DNA of 64,000 bases. It comes from Kluyvera cryocrescens NBRC 102467 (lineage in GTDB: Bacteria > Pseudomonadota > Gammaproteobacteria > Enterobacterales > Enterobacteriaceae). Shown here in pieces: positions 35,205-44,424 of the stretch. The position numbers and the translations under genes are program-made. How positions within the stretch are numbered: the stretch's first letter is position 1; each line of letters begins with the position of its first letter. Under the pieces are notes generated by a model, which saw only the letters and a program-made list of their open reading frames with translations, was not told the DNA's origin and did not search any database. Location: contig NZ_BCTM01000003.1 of NCBI RefSeq assembly GCF_001571285.1, forward strand, positions 62,001-126,000, read 5' to 3'.

Positions 35205-36068
35205 TTACTTCATAAGCGGTAATGCACTGAGCATATTCTTCAGGTTCAGCATATCCCAGGGTAAATGTTCAGCAATCGTCAGGCCAACGGGTTCTGCTTT
35301 TGAGGTGGCCTGAGTAATGAGATTGAGTACCTCTTCAATAGCCAGTTTGCCTTCTGCTACGTCGCCAAAGTCGTGCTCGCCTCTGCCTGGCTTGGCGAAA
35401 AGTACAGAGCGGAACAGTGACGGATCGAGAACGTCCAAATCAATGTGTATCGCCAGATATTCAATATGTTCCCTTTCGATCCACGCCATGACTTCTTTCC
35501 CGCCGTTTTTAACTTGTTCAGGCGCTATCGTTGCAATGTTATGACGAGCAAGGTAGTCGGCTTCATAGGCCAACGGATCGTGGAGACCTGCAATCATGAT
35601 TTTTGCGGGATTGAGTCTGGTGGCTACGTGAGCGACTAAATCGTTATCTCCCGTTCCAATGAGCGCTCCAAGCACATGGGCATGAGCGTTTGGGTATTGT
35701 TTTGCCGTCTGCACATCAGGATGAGAATCAACCCAGAGCACGCCCAGTTTATCGCCGTATTTATTGAGCAGATGTGCAAAAGGAGCCAGTGATACCAGGC
35801 AATCACCGCCTAAAACGACAATCGAGTCCGGACAATGTTGCGCGATAAGCGCGGTGGCATCGTTGAGCTGTCGGATAATTTGGGGTTTAGCGGTAATACC
35901 ATCGATCTCGGTCAGCGGTTCCGTAGTGGGCTCATAGACTGGAACCGATGCAACGGGGCCCGTTGGCTCAGGTGCAAGAAACGAAAGAAGAAGCGAGCCA
36001 AGATAATAGGGCGGATTGTTGCCGCCTTGCCATTGAGGAAATAAAAGTCGGAGCGTTTTACTGGTCAT
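35205..36068 (-). CDS. Arginase/agmatinase-fold (ureohydrolase) protein
   Basis: The 287-residue protein carries the ureohydrolase metal motifs: GGDC at 87-90, DSHPD at 114-118 and HIDLDVLDP at 208-216. In classical arginases the first motif is GGDHS, with His as a manganese ligand; here Cys90 replaces it. The other ligands (Asp114, His116, Asp118, Asp210, Asp212) are present. It may hydrolyse a guanidino or related compound, but the altered site argues against assuming arginine. It is followed by a TetR gene and preceded by a perfect palindromic operator. Confidence 0.82.
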   Translation of the reverse strand: MTSKTLRLLFPQWQGGNNPPYYLGSLLLSFLAPEPTGPVASVPVYEPTTEPLTEIDGITAKPQIIRQLNDATALIAQHCPDSIVVLGGDCLVSLAPFAHLLNKYGDKLGVLWVDSHPDVQTAKQYPNAHAHVLGALIGTGDNDLVAHVATRLNPAKIMIAGLHDPLAYEADYLARHNIATIAPEQVKNGGKEVMAWIEREHIEYLAIHIDLDVLDPSLFRSVLFAKPGRGEHDFGDVAEGKLAIEEVLNLITQATSKAEPVGLTIAEHLPWDMLNLKNMLSALPLMK

Positions 36069-36124
36069 AACCTACCTATGCTTGTTCTAACACGAACGGT
36101 TTGATGTGAACTCATCACATGAAT

Positions 36125-36144
36125 ATGAATGAACGTTCATTCAT
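36125..36144. promoter_or_regulatory. Perfect 20-bp palindrome, probable TetR operator
   Basis: ATGAATGAACGTTCATTCAT is a perfect 20-bp palindrome, 57 bp before the start of the arginase-fold gene. TGAATGAnnnTCATTCA-type dyads are typical TetR/AcrR-family operators, and a TetR gene lies in the same unit. Confidence 0.75.
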
Positions 36145-36233
36145 TTTTTATCAATCGCTGCGCGTTCGCAAGCAAGGCCGCACATTTAGTTAATGAAAAG
36201 AGAAAAGTAGCTTTGCTGGTGAGCTTTAACCAA

Positions 36234-36259
36234 CGTTCGCTTCTGGCACGGAGCGGGCC
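36234..36259. repeat. Dispersed palindromic repeat, copy 1
   Basis: The sequence around CGCTTCTGGCACGGAGCGGG has a short dyad (CCGCT...AGCGG type) and resembles 41058-41082 in this window. Similar GTCCGCTTnTGGCACnnAGCGGAC sequences occur between genes in enterobacteria, by recollection. Confidence 0.4.
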
Positions 36260-36288
36260 GACCAGCTTGTTGTCAGGTCCGCTTTGAA

Positions 36289-37511
36289 CTGTGAGTTCAA
36301 CGGGTCGATGCAACGCTATCCTTAATCAAGGGGGACGTTGTCATGAAACGAAGAACTCGGATTAACTACACGCCAGAGCAGAAGGCAATTATCTGGGACA
36401 GATATAAGCAAGGTGATTCTCTACATGATATCGCCAGAATGTTCGACAGATATCATTCTTCCATTATGCCCACTATCCACCAGACAGGCGGCTATCGTCC
36501 TCCCGTGCGAAAACGGCACCGATTAGCGCTTTCGCTTGATGAAAGAGAGGAGATATCCAGAGGGCTGGTAGCAAAACTCAGTATCAGGGATATCGCCGCC
36601 AAATTATCAAGAGCGCCCTCAACGATTAGCCGCGAGGTCAGGAGTCACGGTGGTGCAAAACAATACCGTGCAGCAAAAGCCGATGCTACTGCGTGGGAAA
36701 ATGCACTGAGACCAAAACCTTGCAAGCTAATTGAAAGCCCCGCATTGTGTAAAATCATTGCAGAGAAGATGCATCAGGACTGGTCGCCGGAACAGATCGC
36801 CGGTTGGCTGAAACGCTGTTATCCGGATAATCAGGAAATGCATGTGTCACACGAAACGATTTATAAAACGCTTTTTATACAAACCCGGGGAGCATTAAAA
36901 AAAGAGCTGCAGCAATGCCTCAGAAGCGGAAGAGCAGTGCGTAGATCCAGAACGTCATCGCTTAAAGGGAAAGGATTAGGTTCAATCCCGAACACGATAC
37001 CTATCAGCGAAAGGCCACCAGAGGCGGCTGACAGAGCCATCCCAGGTCACTGGGAAGGTGACTTGATTCAGGGCTCGAAAAACTCCTATATCATCACCCT
37101 CGTAGAACGTCATTCTCGTTTTGTTATGCTGGCGAAGATCAGAGACAACAAGACCATAACGGTTATATCTGCACTCATCAGACAAGCCCGGGAATTACCT
37201 GCTGAGCTTTATAAAACATTAACTTGGGATCGTGGCGCTGAAATGACCAGCCACACACGATTTACTATAGCGACAGACATTCAGATTTATTTTTGTGATC
37301 CTCAATCTCCCTGGCAACGTGGCTCAAATGAAAATACGAACAGATTGCTCAGACAATATTTTCCAAAAGGAACTGACTTATCGGTTCACAGCCAGCAAAG
37401 ACTTAACAATGTTGCCAGACAGCTCAACGAAAGGCCGAGAAAAACGCTAGACTATGAATCACCCGCAGAACGGTTCAATCAATGTGTTGCATCCATCGGT
37501 TGAACTCACAG
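36289..37511 (+). mobile_element. IS30-family insertion sequence
   Basis: The element is about 1.22 kb. Its imperfect terminal repeats of about 26 bp are 36289-36314 on the left and 37486-37511 inverted on the right; both share CTGTGAGTTCAAC and GATGCAAC. A further GTCCGCT matches outside both ends (36277-36283 and 37517-37523 inverted), so the exact ends or the target palindrome remain uncertain. One intact IS30-type transposase fills it. A short target duplication could not be assigned. Confidence 0.85.
36343..37503 (+). CDS. IS30-family transposase
   Basis: The 386-residue protein has N-terminal HTH regions (EQKAIIWDRYKQGDSLHDIA; LSIRDIAAKLSRAPSTISREV) and a DDE integrase core: Asp in HWEGDLIQGS, Asp in LTWDRGAEM, and Glu in SPWQRGSNENTNRLLRQ. 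The order and the NERPRKTLDY ending are diagnostic of IS30 transposases. The frame is intact. GGGGGAC precedes ATG 36343 and the stop lies inside the right inverted repeat. Confidence 0.95.
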   Translation: MKRRTRINYTPEQKAIIWDRYKQGDSLHDIARMFDRYHSSIMPTIHQTGGYRPPVRKRHRLALSLDEREEISRGLVAKLSIRDIAAKLSRAPSTISREVRSHGGAKQYRAAKADATAWENALRPKPCKLIESPALCKIIAEKMHQDWSPEQIAGWLKRCYPDNQEMHVSHETIYKTLFIQTRGALKKELQQCLRSGRAVRRSRTSSLKGKGLGSIPNTIPISERPPEAADRAIPGHWEGDLIQGSKNSYIITLVERHSRFVMLAKIRDNKTITVISALIRQARELPAELYKTLTWDRGAEMTSHTRFTIATDIQIYFCDPQSPWQRGSNENTNRLLRQYFPKGTDLSVHSQQRLNNVARQLNERPRKTLDYESPAERFNQCVASIG

Positions 37512-37555
37512 CGAAGAGCGGACGTAGGATTTCTATAAAAACGTTATAACACCTC

Positions 37556-38365
37556 TTACTTTATCGAGGCGCTATATTTACTTGGTGAATAACCTGTCCT
37601 GCGTTTAAACATATTCCCGAATGATTCCGCTGAGGCATAGCCTAAATGGTGAGCTATTTTCGCGACAGAGCTTCCTTCTTCCAGTAATGAAATTGCGCTT
37701 ATGACGTGCATCTGTTGGATCCAGTGTCGAAAAGTCAGGCCAGTTTCTTTCACGAAAAGACGCATAAGCGTGCGACTACTGACGCTGATTTTATCGGCCA
37801 GATTATCCAGTGAGGGAAGATATCCTGGATGATTCATTAACTCTTCGCACAGCGACTGGAGCCGCATATCACGTGGCCAGGGAAGTTCCAGAGAGACTTT
37901 TCCACCGGCTTTTATTTCCTGCAAAATTAATGTCTCTAAGGCAGAAAAACGCTGCTGCTGTTCGCTGTCAGGACTATTTTGTTGCTGATGCGTCAGCTGG
38001 TTTATCGCAATCAGCAATTCCCTTAACAGCGGTGAAATCCCGGTCGTGAAACACCGATTTCCGACTATTTTGCTCTGTGCTTCATTGATCAGAATGGTTT
38101 TAAGCAACACGTTGCCTGTCGCGACAAATTTATGCGGCATCTGTGGCGGCAGCCAGAGTGCACAGCTGGCGTGGACCATCCAGACGCTACCACCCGCCCA
38201 CACCCGCACGGCGCCTTCCGCAGGATAGAGCAGTTGGGCATAGATGTGCTTATGCCACGGTACTATCCCACCGTTCAGATGTTCAGAATCCAGTCCGATG
38301 ATGTGATGTCCCGGCAGTGCTTCTGGCTGTAGTGTGATTGTCATTTTGGATGTGTTTATTGGCAT
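37556..38365 (-). CDS. AraC-family regulator (NimR-like)
   Basis: The 269-residue protein has a cupin (IVPWHKHIYAQLLYPAEGAVRV, CALWLPPQMPHKF) and a C-terminal HTH pair (LADKISVSSRTLMRLFVKETG, IAHHLGYASAESFGNMFKRRTG). ATG 38365 and ATG 38344 are both possible starts. It is divergent from the EmrAB-like efflux genes (93 bp), as NimR is from nimT in E. coli, so it probably controls the pump. Its stop lies 44 bp from the IS30 right end. Confidence 0.87.
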   Translation of the reverse strand: MPINTSKMTITLQPEALPGHHIIGLDSEHLNGGIVPWHKHIYAQLLYPAEGAVRVWAGGSVWMVHASCALWLPPQMPHKFVATGNVLLKTILINEAQSKIVGNRCFTTGISPLLRELLIAINQLTHQQQNSPDSEQQQRFSALETLILQEIKAGGKVSLELPWPRDMRLQSLCEELMNHPGYLPSLDNLADKISVSSRTLMRLFVKETGLTFRHWIQQMHVISAISLLEEGSSVAKIAHHLGYASAESFGNMFKRRTGYSPSKYSASIK

Positions 38366-38458
38366 TTATCATCATAAAAGACATGATAATTTTTCTGCCA
38401 CGGATGTGCAACCTCATCAGGATGCACGGTATTTAGACAATCTGAGTGACGGTCATTA

Positions 38459-39493
38459 ATGATGATTTTTTTTAAAAGACACCTTACCCGCACAGTGGGA
38501 ATAATTTGTCTGGTGGTTTGCGCGATTATTTACGGATGGTGGTTAATAAATGGTCGTTTTATACAATCCACGGATGATGCCTATGTAGGGGGGAATATTA
38601 CTGTAGTCGCCAGTAAAGTCTCGGGTTATATCTCGCGGATTGAGGTTGGCGACAATCAACTCGTTAAAGCTGGCGAAATTATCCTTACTCTTGATGACAG
38701 GGATTATCGCGCCGCTGTTGCTCAATCTCAGGCAAAAGTATCGAGGAGCAAAGCCAATCTAGACAGTATTCGTGCCAGTATCACGATGCAACAATCAGTC
38801 ATCGCGAGTGCCGGTGAAGCCTGGCAGGCGGAAAAATTCGATGTGCAAAAGAGTTCGAAAGACAGCCAGCGTTACGAACTGTTGGCAAAGTCAGCGGCCA
38901 TTTCTCAACAAATCAAAGATAACGCACGGCTTGATTATCAACGAATGATAGCCAGAGAACGCAAAGCGGCGAATGATTACCAGACTGAGAAACAGCGTTT
39001 GACAATGTTATCTGCCGAACTGGAAGCCGCAAGGGCAAGCTACCGTGAGGCGAAGTCGGCACTCGACCGGGCGTTGCTCGATCTGGAATACACCGTTGTC
39101 CGATCCCCTATAACGGGTACTGTTGCGAACCGTCGCGCCCGTGACGGTAGCTGGGTGGCGGGAGGCACGCAGTTAGCCTCCATTGTACCGGTTAGCGGCC
39201 TATGGATAGATGCGAATTTTAAGGAGAGCCAGATTGCCCGGATGAAACCTGGGATGAAAGCGGAGATACGGGCAGATGTCCTATACGGCAAAGTTTTTCA
39301 CGGATATGTCGAAAGTCTGGCACCGGCAACGGGATCGAGTTTTAGCCTGATCCCTGTAGAAAATGCCACCGGCAACTTTACTAAAATTGTGCAGCGCGTT
39401 CCGGTGCGGATTGCTATTGATAAAGTGGATGAACTGGCGCGCATCCTTCGCCCCGGACTTTCAGTGACCGTTAGCGTCAACGAACGACACTGA
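38459..39493 (+). CDS. HlyD/EmrA-family membrane fusion protein
   Basis: The 344-residue protein has one N-terminal membrane helix (TVGIICLVVCAIIYGWWLI), a biotinyl-lipoyl-like segment (STDDAYVGGNITVVASKVSGYI) and a long helical hairpin (residues ~80-200). A beta-barrel follows (RSPITGTVANRRARDGSWV). It links an inner-membrane pump to the outer membrane. Its TGA overlaps the ATG of the next gene (TGATG), so the two are translationally coupled. Confidence 0.9.
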   Translation: MMIFFKRHLTRTVGIICLVVCAIIYGWWLINGRFIQSTDDAYVGGNITVVASKVSGYISRIEVGDNQLVKAGEIILTLDDRDYRAAVAQSQAKVSRSKANLDSIRASITMQQSVIASAGEAWQAEKFDVQKSSKDSQRYELLAKSAAISQQIKDNARLDYQRMIARERKAANDYQTEKQRLTMLSAELEAARASYREAKSALDRALLDLEYTVVRSPITGTVANRRARDGSWVAGGTQLASIVPVSGLWIDANFKESQIARMKPGMKAEIRADVLYGKVFHGYVESLAPATGSSFSLIPVENATGNFTKIVQRVPVRIAIDKVDELARILRPGLSVTVSVNERH

Positions 39494-41010
39494 TGGGGGC
39501 CGCTATGCGAAAACATATCGCCTTCGCCAGTATGTGTATTGGGCTGTTTATTGCCCAACTTGATATTCAGATTGTCTCGGCCTCACTTAATGAAATCGGC
39601 GGCGGTCTCTCAGCAGGCAAAGATGAGATGGCATGGATTCAGACCAGCTATCTGATTGCGGAAATCATTATTATCCCTCTCTCTGGGTGGTTGTCACGGG
39701 TATTTTCAACCCGCTGGCTTTTTACGCTTTCTGCCGGGGTTTTTACCGTCATGAGCGTTGCCTGCGCTCTGGCGTGGAATATACAGAGCATGATTGTGTT
39801 CCGCGCTTTGCAGGGAGCCGCAGGAGCATCGATGATTCCGTTGGTCTTTACCACTGCTTTTATTTATTACCAGGGCAAAGAATTGGGGTTAGCTGCCGCC
39901 GTTGTCAGCGCGCTGGCATCCTTATCTCCAACGCTTGGGCCAACCCTGGGAGGATGGATTACCGATAATCTTGAATGGCGTTGGCTTTTTTATATCAACA
40001 TATTGCCGGGTCTTTATCTGGTGATGAGCATTCCTTTGCTGGTGGATATTGATAAACCCAACCTGTCACTCCTTAAAGGTGCAGATTATCTGGGCATTGC
40101 TTTACTTGCGCTTACGCTAGGATGCCTGGAGTACTCTCTTGAGGAAGGGGCCAGGTGGGGATGGTTTGACGACAGTACGATTATAGTGACATCAGGTCTA
40201 ACGCTGGTGAGTGCGCTTTTATTTGCGACACGCACTCTGACAATATCGAATCCCATTATGGATCTTTATGCGTTCAGGGATAAAAACTTTTCGCTGGGCT
40301 GTTTTTTCTCTTTTGCTGGAGGTGTAGGGATATTCTCAACCGTTTACCTGACCCCAGTATTTTTGGGGCAGGTCAGAGGGTTTAGCGCGATGGATATTGG
40401 CCTAGCGGTATGCACAACCGGGATATTTCAAATTCTGTCAGTGCCTCTTTATTTATATTTGAGTAAAAGAATAAACCTGCAATGGTTACTGATGGCTGGA
40501 CTGGGCGGATTTGCGTTTTCTATGTTTCTTTTCACCCCCATAACTCATCAATGGGGATGGCAAGAACTACTGCTACCACAGGCTATCAGGGGTGTTTCAC
40601 AGCAATTTGCGATGGCGCCGATCGTCACATTAACCCTGGGCGGTATACCAAAAGAACGGCTGAAGCTGGCATCGGGAGTATTTAACCTGACGCGTAATCT
40701 TGGTGGCGCTATCGGAATTGCCCTGTGTGGGACGATTCTTAATAACCGGACTAATTTTCATTACCAAAGAATTGGGGAGAAGATTGTGTCCGTGCCACAA
40801 ACTGTCAATGAATTCATTACCCGTTACACTGTAATTTTCATTCAGGGAGGAAGTGACGGTACCGCAGGGCCACTGGCAGCAACAAAATTACTGGGTCAGA
40901 TGATGATGCAGGAAGCTGAAACAATGGCATTTTCTGATGCTTTTTTGCTGGTTAGTCTCCTCTTGTTTATGGCTTTCGCGCTGGTTCCTGCAATGGGTAG
41001 AAAACAGTAA
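39493..41010 (+). CDS. EmrB-like DHA2 drug efflux transporter (14 helices)
   Basis: The 505-residue MFS protein has the DHA2 hallmarks: FIAQLDIQIVSASLNEIGG in helix 1, WIQTSYLIAEIIIIPLSGWL in helix 2 and LSPTLGPTLGGWITDN (motif C, antiporter). It works with the preceding EmrA-like protein to export drugs or metabolites. An alternative start is ATG 39505. It is likely regulated by the divergent AraC protein. No TolC gene is nearby, as expected, since TolC is usually shared. Confidence 0.92.
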   Translation: MGAAMRKHIAFASMCIGLFIAQLDIQIVSASLNEIGGGLSAGKDEMAWIQTSYLIAEIIIIPLSGWLSRVFSTRWLFTLSAGVFTVMSVACALAWNIQSMIVFRALQGAAGASMIPLVFTTAFIYYQGKELGLAAAVVSALASLSPTLGPTLGGWITDNLEWRWLFYINILPGLYLVMSIPLLVDIDKPNLSLLKGADYLGIALLALTLGCLEYSLEEGARWGWFDDSTIIVTSGLTLVSALLFATRTLTISNPIMDLYAFRDKNFSLGCFFSFAGGVGIFSTVYLTPVFLGQVRGFSAMDIGLAVCTTGIFQILSVPLYLYLSKRINLQWLLMAGLGGFAFSMFLFTPITHQWGWQELLLPQAIRGVSQQFAMAPIVTLTLGGIPKERLKLASGVFNLTRNLGGAIGIALCGTILNNRTNFHYQRIGEKIVSVPQTVNEFITRYTVIFIQGGSDGTAGPLAATKLLGQMMMQEAETMAFSDAFLLVSLLLFMAFALVPAMGRKQ

Positions 41011-41290
41011 TGATGATTTGATGATTCGCTCGTCCTCAACTCACAGGTCACACTGGACGTCCGCTCCTGGCACACAGCAGCCGTTATGACCAACACTCGT
41101 CATAAGAAGGGGGTTATGGGCAAATCTTGTTGGCGATGGTGAAGTGATTTGCAAACGGTCGCTATGTCTTGCGATCAGGGATGGCTGGAGCCGTATTGTG
41201 CGATGTCACACTGTGAAGTGAAAATTGCGTGACGCCAGCCGTCCATTGAAAACCCGTCGCCTCGGGGGATTTGACGGTGTGATATTCGCT
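41011..41290. other. Gap with a second copy of the dispersed repeat
   Basis: No gene is supported in these 280 bases between two convergent stops. CGTCCGCTCCTGGCACACAG at 41058-41077 resembles the repeat at 36234. The rest looks like decayed non-coding sequence. Confidence 0.45.
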
Positions 41291-42040
41291 CTAAATCTGC
41301 GCCATACCGCCGTCAACAAACAGTTCTATGGCATTGATAAAACTGGCGGCATCAGAAGCCAGAAACGCAACGGCTTTACCGACTTCCGCTGGCTCACCAA
41401 TCCGGCCCAACGGAACCTGTGCTGCCAGTGCATCAAACAGGCCCTGACGCTCTTCCTCGGCAACCAGTTCCCCTAATCCAGGCGTTTTGACCGGACCCGG
41501 GCTCACGACATTCACCCGAATACCACGCCCCTTCAAGTCCAGAGCCCATGAGCGGGCGAAGTTTCTCACTGCGGCTTTACTGGCGCTATACACGCTAAAG
41601 TTAGCCGTTCCTTTTACCGAAACGGTGGAAGCGGTGAGAATAATGGATGAACCGGCACCAAGCAGTGGCAGTGCTTTCTGGACGGTGAATAGTACTCCGC
41701 GAACATTAATGCCGAAAATCCGGTCAAAATGCTCTTCGGTTATAGCACCCAGCGGCAGCATATCTCCGCCACCGGCGTTAGCAAACAAAATGTCCAGACG
41801 CCCCGATTCTTCTGCAATCTGCGCGTAAACCTTATCCAGATCGTCAAGGCGGGAGACATCAGCTCGAATCCCCTTAGCCGACGAGCCGATCAACGCGATG
41901 GCCGCATCCAGCTCCTGCTGACGACGTCCGGTGATGTAGACTTTTGCTCCCTGTGCCGCCAGTTCCTGAGCACTAGCAAGACCGATTCCTGTGCTGCCGC
42001 CTGTGACCAGGGCGATTTTATCTGAAAGTGGTTTACTCAT
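41291..42040 (-). CDS. Classical SDR oxidoreductase
   Basis: The 249-residue protein is a textbook classical SDR: TGGSTGIG (cofactor), NAGG, catalytic Ser in SSIILTASTVS, YSASK (Tyr-x-x-x-Lys), and the C-terminal ELFVDGGMAQI. ATG 42040 with AGGA upstream is chosen over the much longer frame. It is divergent from a LysR gene whose start is 147 bp away, which probably regulates it. The substrate is not predictable, and NADPH preference is only suggested by the Arg-Arg after strand 2 (TGRRQQ). Confidence 0.9.
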   Translation of the reverse strand: MSKPLSDKIALVTGGSTGIGLASAQELAAQGAKVYITGRRQQELDAAIALIGSSAKGIRADVSRLDDLDKVYAQIAEESGRLDILFANAGGGDMLPLGAITEEHFDRIFGINVRGVLFTVQKALPLLGAGSSIILTASTVSVKGTANFSVYSASKAAVRNFARSWALDLKGRGIRVNVVSPGPVKTPGLGELVAEEERQGLFDALAAQVPLGRIGEPAEVGKAVAFLASDAASFINAIELFVDGGMAQI

Positions 42041-42187
42041 TATTCCTATCCTCGACGTTGTTTCAAATTGGCCGTCATTCGGCCTGTAAACACACTTTAG
42101 TCGCAGAGGGATTATTGATAAATTAGTAGAAATGGAAAACACTATTTCTACAGGTGAATAATCAGGTGTCACACGGAGAAACAAAAC

Positions 42188-43099
42188 GTGGATCAGTTAA
42201 TGGCTATGCGTGCGTTTACGCGAGTGGTGGAAACCGGCAATTTTACGCGGGCAGCGGATTCGCTGAATCTGCCGAATGCCACATTAAGTAAGCTGGTTAA
42301 ATCACTGGAGGCCCACCTCGGTGTGCGTCTTTTACATCGCACGACCCGGCACGTCGTCGCAACGCCAGAGGGTCAGGACTATTATGAAAAAGCCGCTCGG
42401 GTGCTCATTGATATTGAGGAGATAGACACTTCGTTTAGCGCCTTGCAGAGCAGACCTAAAGGGTATCTGCGTATTGATATCGGCGGCTCTACCGCACGTG
42501 AAGTCCTGATCCCCGCGTTACCGGATTTTTTGCAGCGCTATCCGGAAATCAAAATCGATTTAGGTGTGTCCGATAGGCCGGTGGATCTTATTAGCGGAAA
42601 TGTGGACTGTGTAATCCGTGGCGGCTCTCTTGATGACTCATCGTTGATCGCCCGTCATATTGGTGATGCCCCGATGGTGACCTGCGCAACGCCCGGATAC
42701 CTGAAAACCGCTGGTATACCTGCATATCCGGATGAATTAAGAAATGGACATAAGCTGGTGAGCTATTTGTCTCCGCTGACGGGCAGAGCCTTTCCATTTC
42801 GCTTTATCGCCGAAGGTGAAATGCGGGAGATGAAGTTGCAGTATCACATCGGGGTTAACGAAAGTAATGCGCATTTGGCTGCGGCCGTAGCCGGGATGGG
42901 CATTATCCAGACTTTTTACTATGCGGCGAAAGATGAACTCAACAACGGCACTCTTGTTGAGATCCTACAGGCATGGCGTCCTGCGAGTTATCCGTTTTAT
43001 GTTGTCTATCCGCAGAATAGGTATATGACGCACCGGTTACGAGTGTTTATTGACTGGCTCACCGAGGTATTCCCAGCGGCACTGCGCGGATACCGATAA
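42188..43099 (+). CDS. LysR-family regulator divergent from an SDR gene
   Basis: The 303-residue CrgA-type LysR protein has the winged helix AMRAFTRVVETGNFTRAADS and VKSLEAHLGVRLLHRTTR, then a substrate-binding domain. Translation begins at GTG 42188 (GGAG ten bases upstream); ATG 42200 or 42206 are alternatives. It likely controls the divergent SDR gene. Confidence 0.88.
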   Translation: MDQLMAMRAFTRVVETGNFTRAADSLNLPNATLSKLVKSLEAHLGVRLLHRTTRHVVATPEGQDYYEKAARVLIDIEEIDTSFSALQSRPKGYLRIDIGGSTAREVLIPALPDFLQRYPEIKIDLGVSDRPVDLISGNVDCVIRGGSLDDSSLIARHIGDAPMVTCATPGYLKTAGIPAYPDELRNGHKLVSYLSPLTGRAFPFRFIAEGEMREMKLQYHIGVNESNAHLAAAVAGMGIIQTFYYAAKDELNNGTLVEILQAWRPASYPFYVVYPQNRYMTHRLRVFIDWLTEVFPAALRGYR

Positions 43100-43687
43100 A
43101 CATACCTCTGACGACCCAAAGGGGGCAAAAGATACCCCCATTGCTCTGCTATTGTGTCCTTCTCTAATGCCCACCCTCGGCGGTTATCCGCTATGAGCGA
43201 GGCGCTGACATACTATTTCGAATGCCGTTTGCGGTACGTTAAATTAGATGCATAACAATAAACTGAACAAGAATCAGACGAATCGCCCTGAAACAAAAAT
43301 GACGCAAACGCAGCCGGGCATGGCTATCCAGGCAATGACAACGCGCACGAAAACAAGGAATGCCGTTAAGTTTCTTGATTTCTTTTTCTGCAATACGTGC
43401 CGTTGCCTGTAATAGCGAACGTCTTAAACGACGCGGTCGTCTCAAGCCGGATTGGAATCGCGCATTGTTTCATCCTGGTTGAGGAGAGGTGCCAATGGTT
43501 GGGCGAACGGACGTAATTTATTGGTTTGTGGGGTTTGATAAGGAACAGGTGCCAGAAGAATGGGGGCCACTGTGGAAAGAAAGCATGTGAACCGCTAGGG
43601 GCGACCGGCAAAGTCACTCACACTGCGGCTCTTCAGGTCTGCCTTTTGCCAAAGAGGCCGGGCCCAGGTTTCCCGGAGCCCGGATGG
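43100..43687. other. Gene-poor gap with a terminator-like hairpin and a possible 31-codon gene
   Basis: In these 588 bases, GGGGG/CCCCC arms at 43121-43125 and 43135-43139 could end the LysR transcript. A second GC-rich dyad (CCGGGC 43658-43663, GCCCGG 43678-43683) lies just beyond the aldolase stop. A 31-codon frame with a ribosome site occupies 43495-43590. Longer apparent frames on either strand have unnatural arginine/cysteine-rich translations, so they are not called. Confidence 0.5.
43495..43590 (+). CDS. Possible 31-residue small protein
   Basis: The frame reads MVGRTDVIYWFVGFDKEQ then VPEEWGPLWKESM. GAGGAGAGG lies directly upstream at a good distance from ATG 43495. The peptide is Trp- and acid-rich and not membrane-like. 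No relative is recognised. The ribosome site is the only positive evidence. Confidence 0.3.
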   Translation: MVGRTDVIYWFVGFDKEQVPEEWGPLWKESM

Positions 43688-44419
43688 TTAATCTACGATT
43701 GAAGGATCGCGTTCGATCATCATCTGCTTCATTTCGGCAAAATGCTGGCGTGAGAAGTCGGTGATTTTTTCCCAGTCCTGCGCCGTTTTCTCCGCAACGT
43801 CATCAGACAGTACTTTTAGCGGCTGTCCGCTAGACCATGCGGTGATCAGAATCTGGCACGCGCGCTCTAGCGTCCAGATATCATCAAACGCCTCGCCAAT
43901 GTCCGGGGCCGTGACCAATACGCCGTGGTTACCCATCAGCAGCCGGCGCTTATCCGCCAACAGTCCCGCCAGACGGGCGCCTTCTGCCGCGGTGTCCGCC
44001 ATGCCACCGTACAACGTATCGACAGCGACCCGGTTGAAATAGCGGGCAGTGTTTTGATCGACGGGCAGGATCTGCGGCGTCGCCAGACAGGCAAGGCTGG
44101 TGGTGTAGACCGGGTGTAGATGAAGCACAACCCGCACGTCCGGCAAGCGCTGGTGGATCTGCCCGTGAATCGCCCACGCGGTGGCATCGACGTCCGGGCG
44201 CGCGGCACAGCTTGCATCATCGGCATTCAGCAACAGCAGGTCGCTGGCGCGAATGCGTGAAAAATGCTGCCACTTGGGGTTCAGCAGAAACGTTTTCCCA
44301 TCGGCAGAGAGGGCAGCGCTGAAATGGTTGGCAACCGCCTCATGCATGCCGAGGTGGGCGATGATGCGAAAGGTCGCCGCCAGGTCGATACGGGTTTGCT
44401 CTTCGTGCGAGTAGCTCAT
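43688..44419 (-). CDS. Class II aldolase/adducin-family protein
   Basis: The 243-residue protein fits the zinc-dependent class II aldolase/adducin fold: N-terminal helix SHEEQTRIDLAATFRIIAHL, ANHFSA, metal ligands in VVLHLHPVYTT (His-x-His), and GNHGVLVTAPDIGEAFDDIW with the third His. Relatives cleave or epimerise phosphorylated or hydroxylated substrates, or decarboxylate. It is last in a four-gene leftward operon (5 bp after the binding protein gene). A retro-aldol step on a compound hydroxylated by the PhyH enzymes is a reasonable inference. Confidence 0.85.
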   Translation of the reverse strand: MSYSHEEQTRIDLAATFRIIAHLGMHEAVANHFSAALSADGKTFLLNPKWQHFSRIRASDLLLLNADDASCAARPDVDATAWAIHGQIHQRLPDVRVVLHLHPVYTTSLACLATPQILPVDQNTARYFNRVAVDTLYGGMADTAAEGARLAGLLADKRRLLMGNHGVLVTAPDIGEAFDDIWTLERACQILITAWSSGQPLKVLSDDVAEKTAQDWEKITDFSRQHFAEMKQMMIERDPSIVD

Positions 44420-44424
44420 GGTGA

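Noticed and set aside
43239..43445. 68-codon minus-strand frame in the gap before the class II aldolase gene
   Set aside because: The peptide is dominated by Arg, Cys and Leu and has no ribosome site; the plus strand of the same DNA also gives a short, unconvincing frame.
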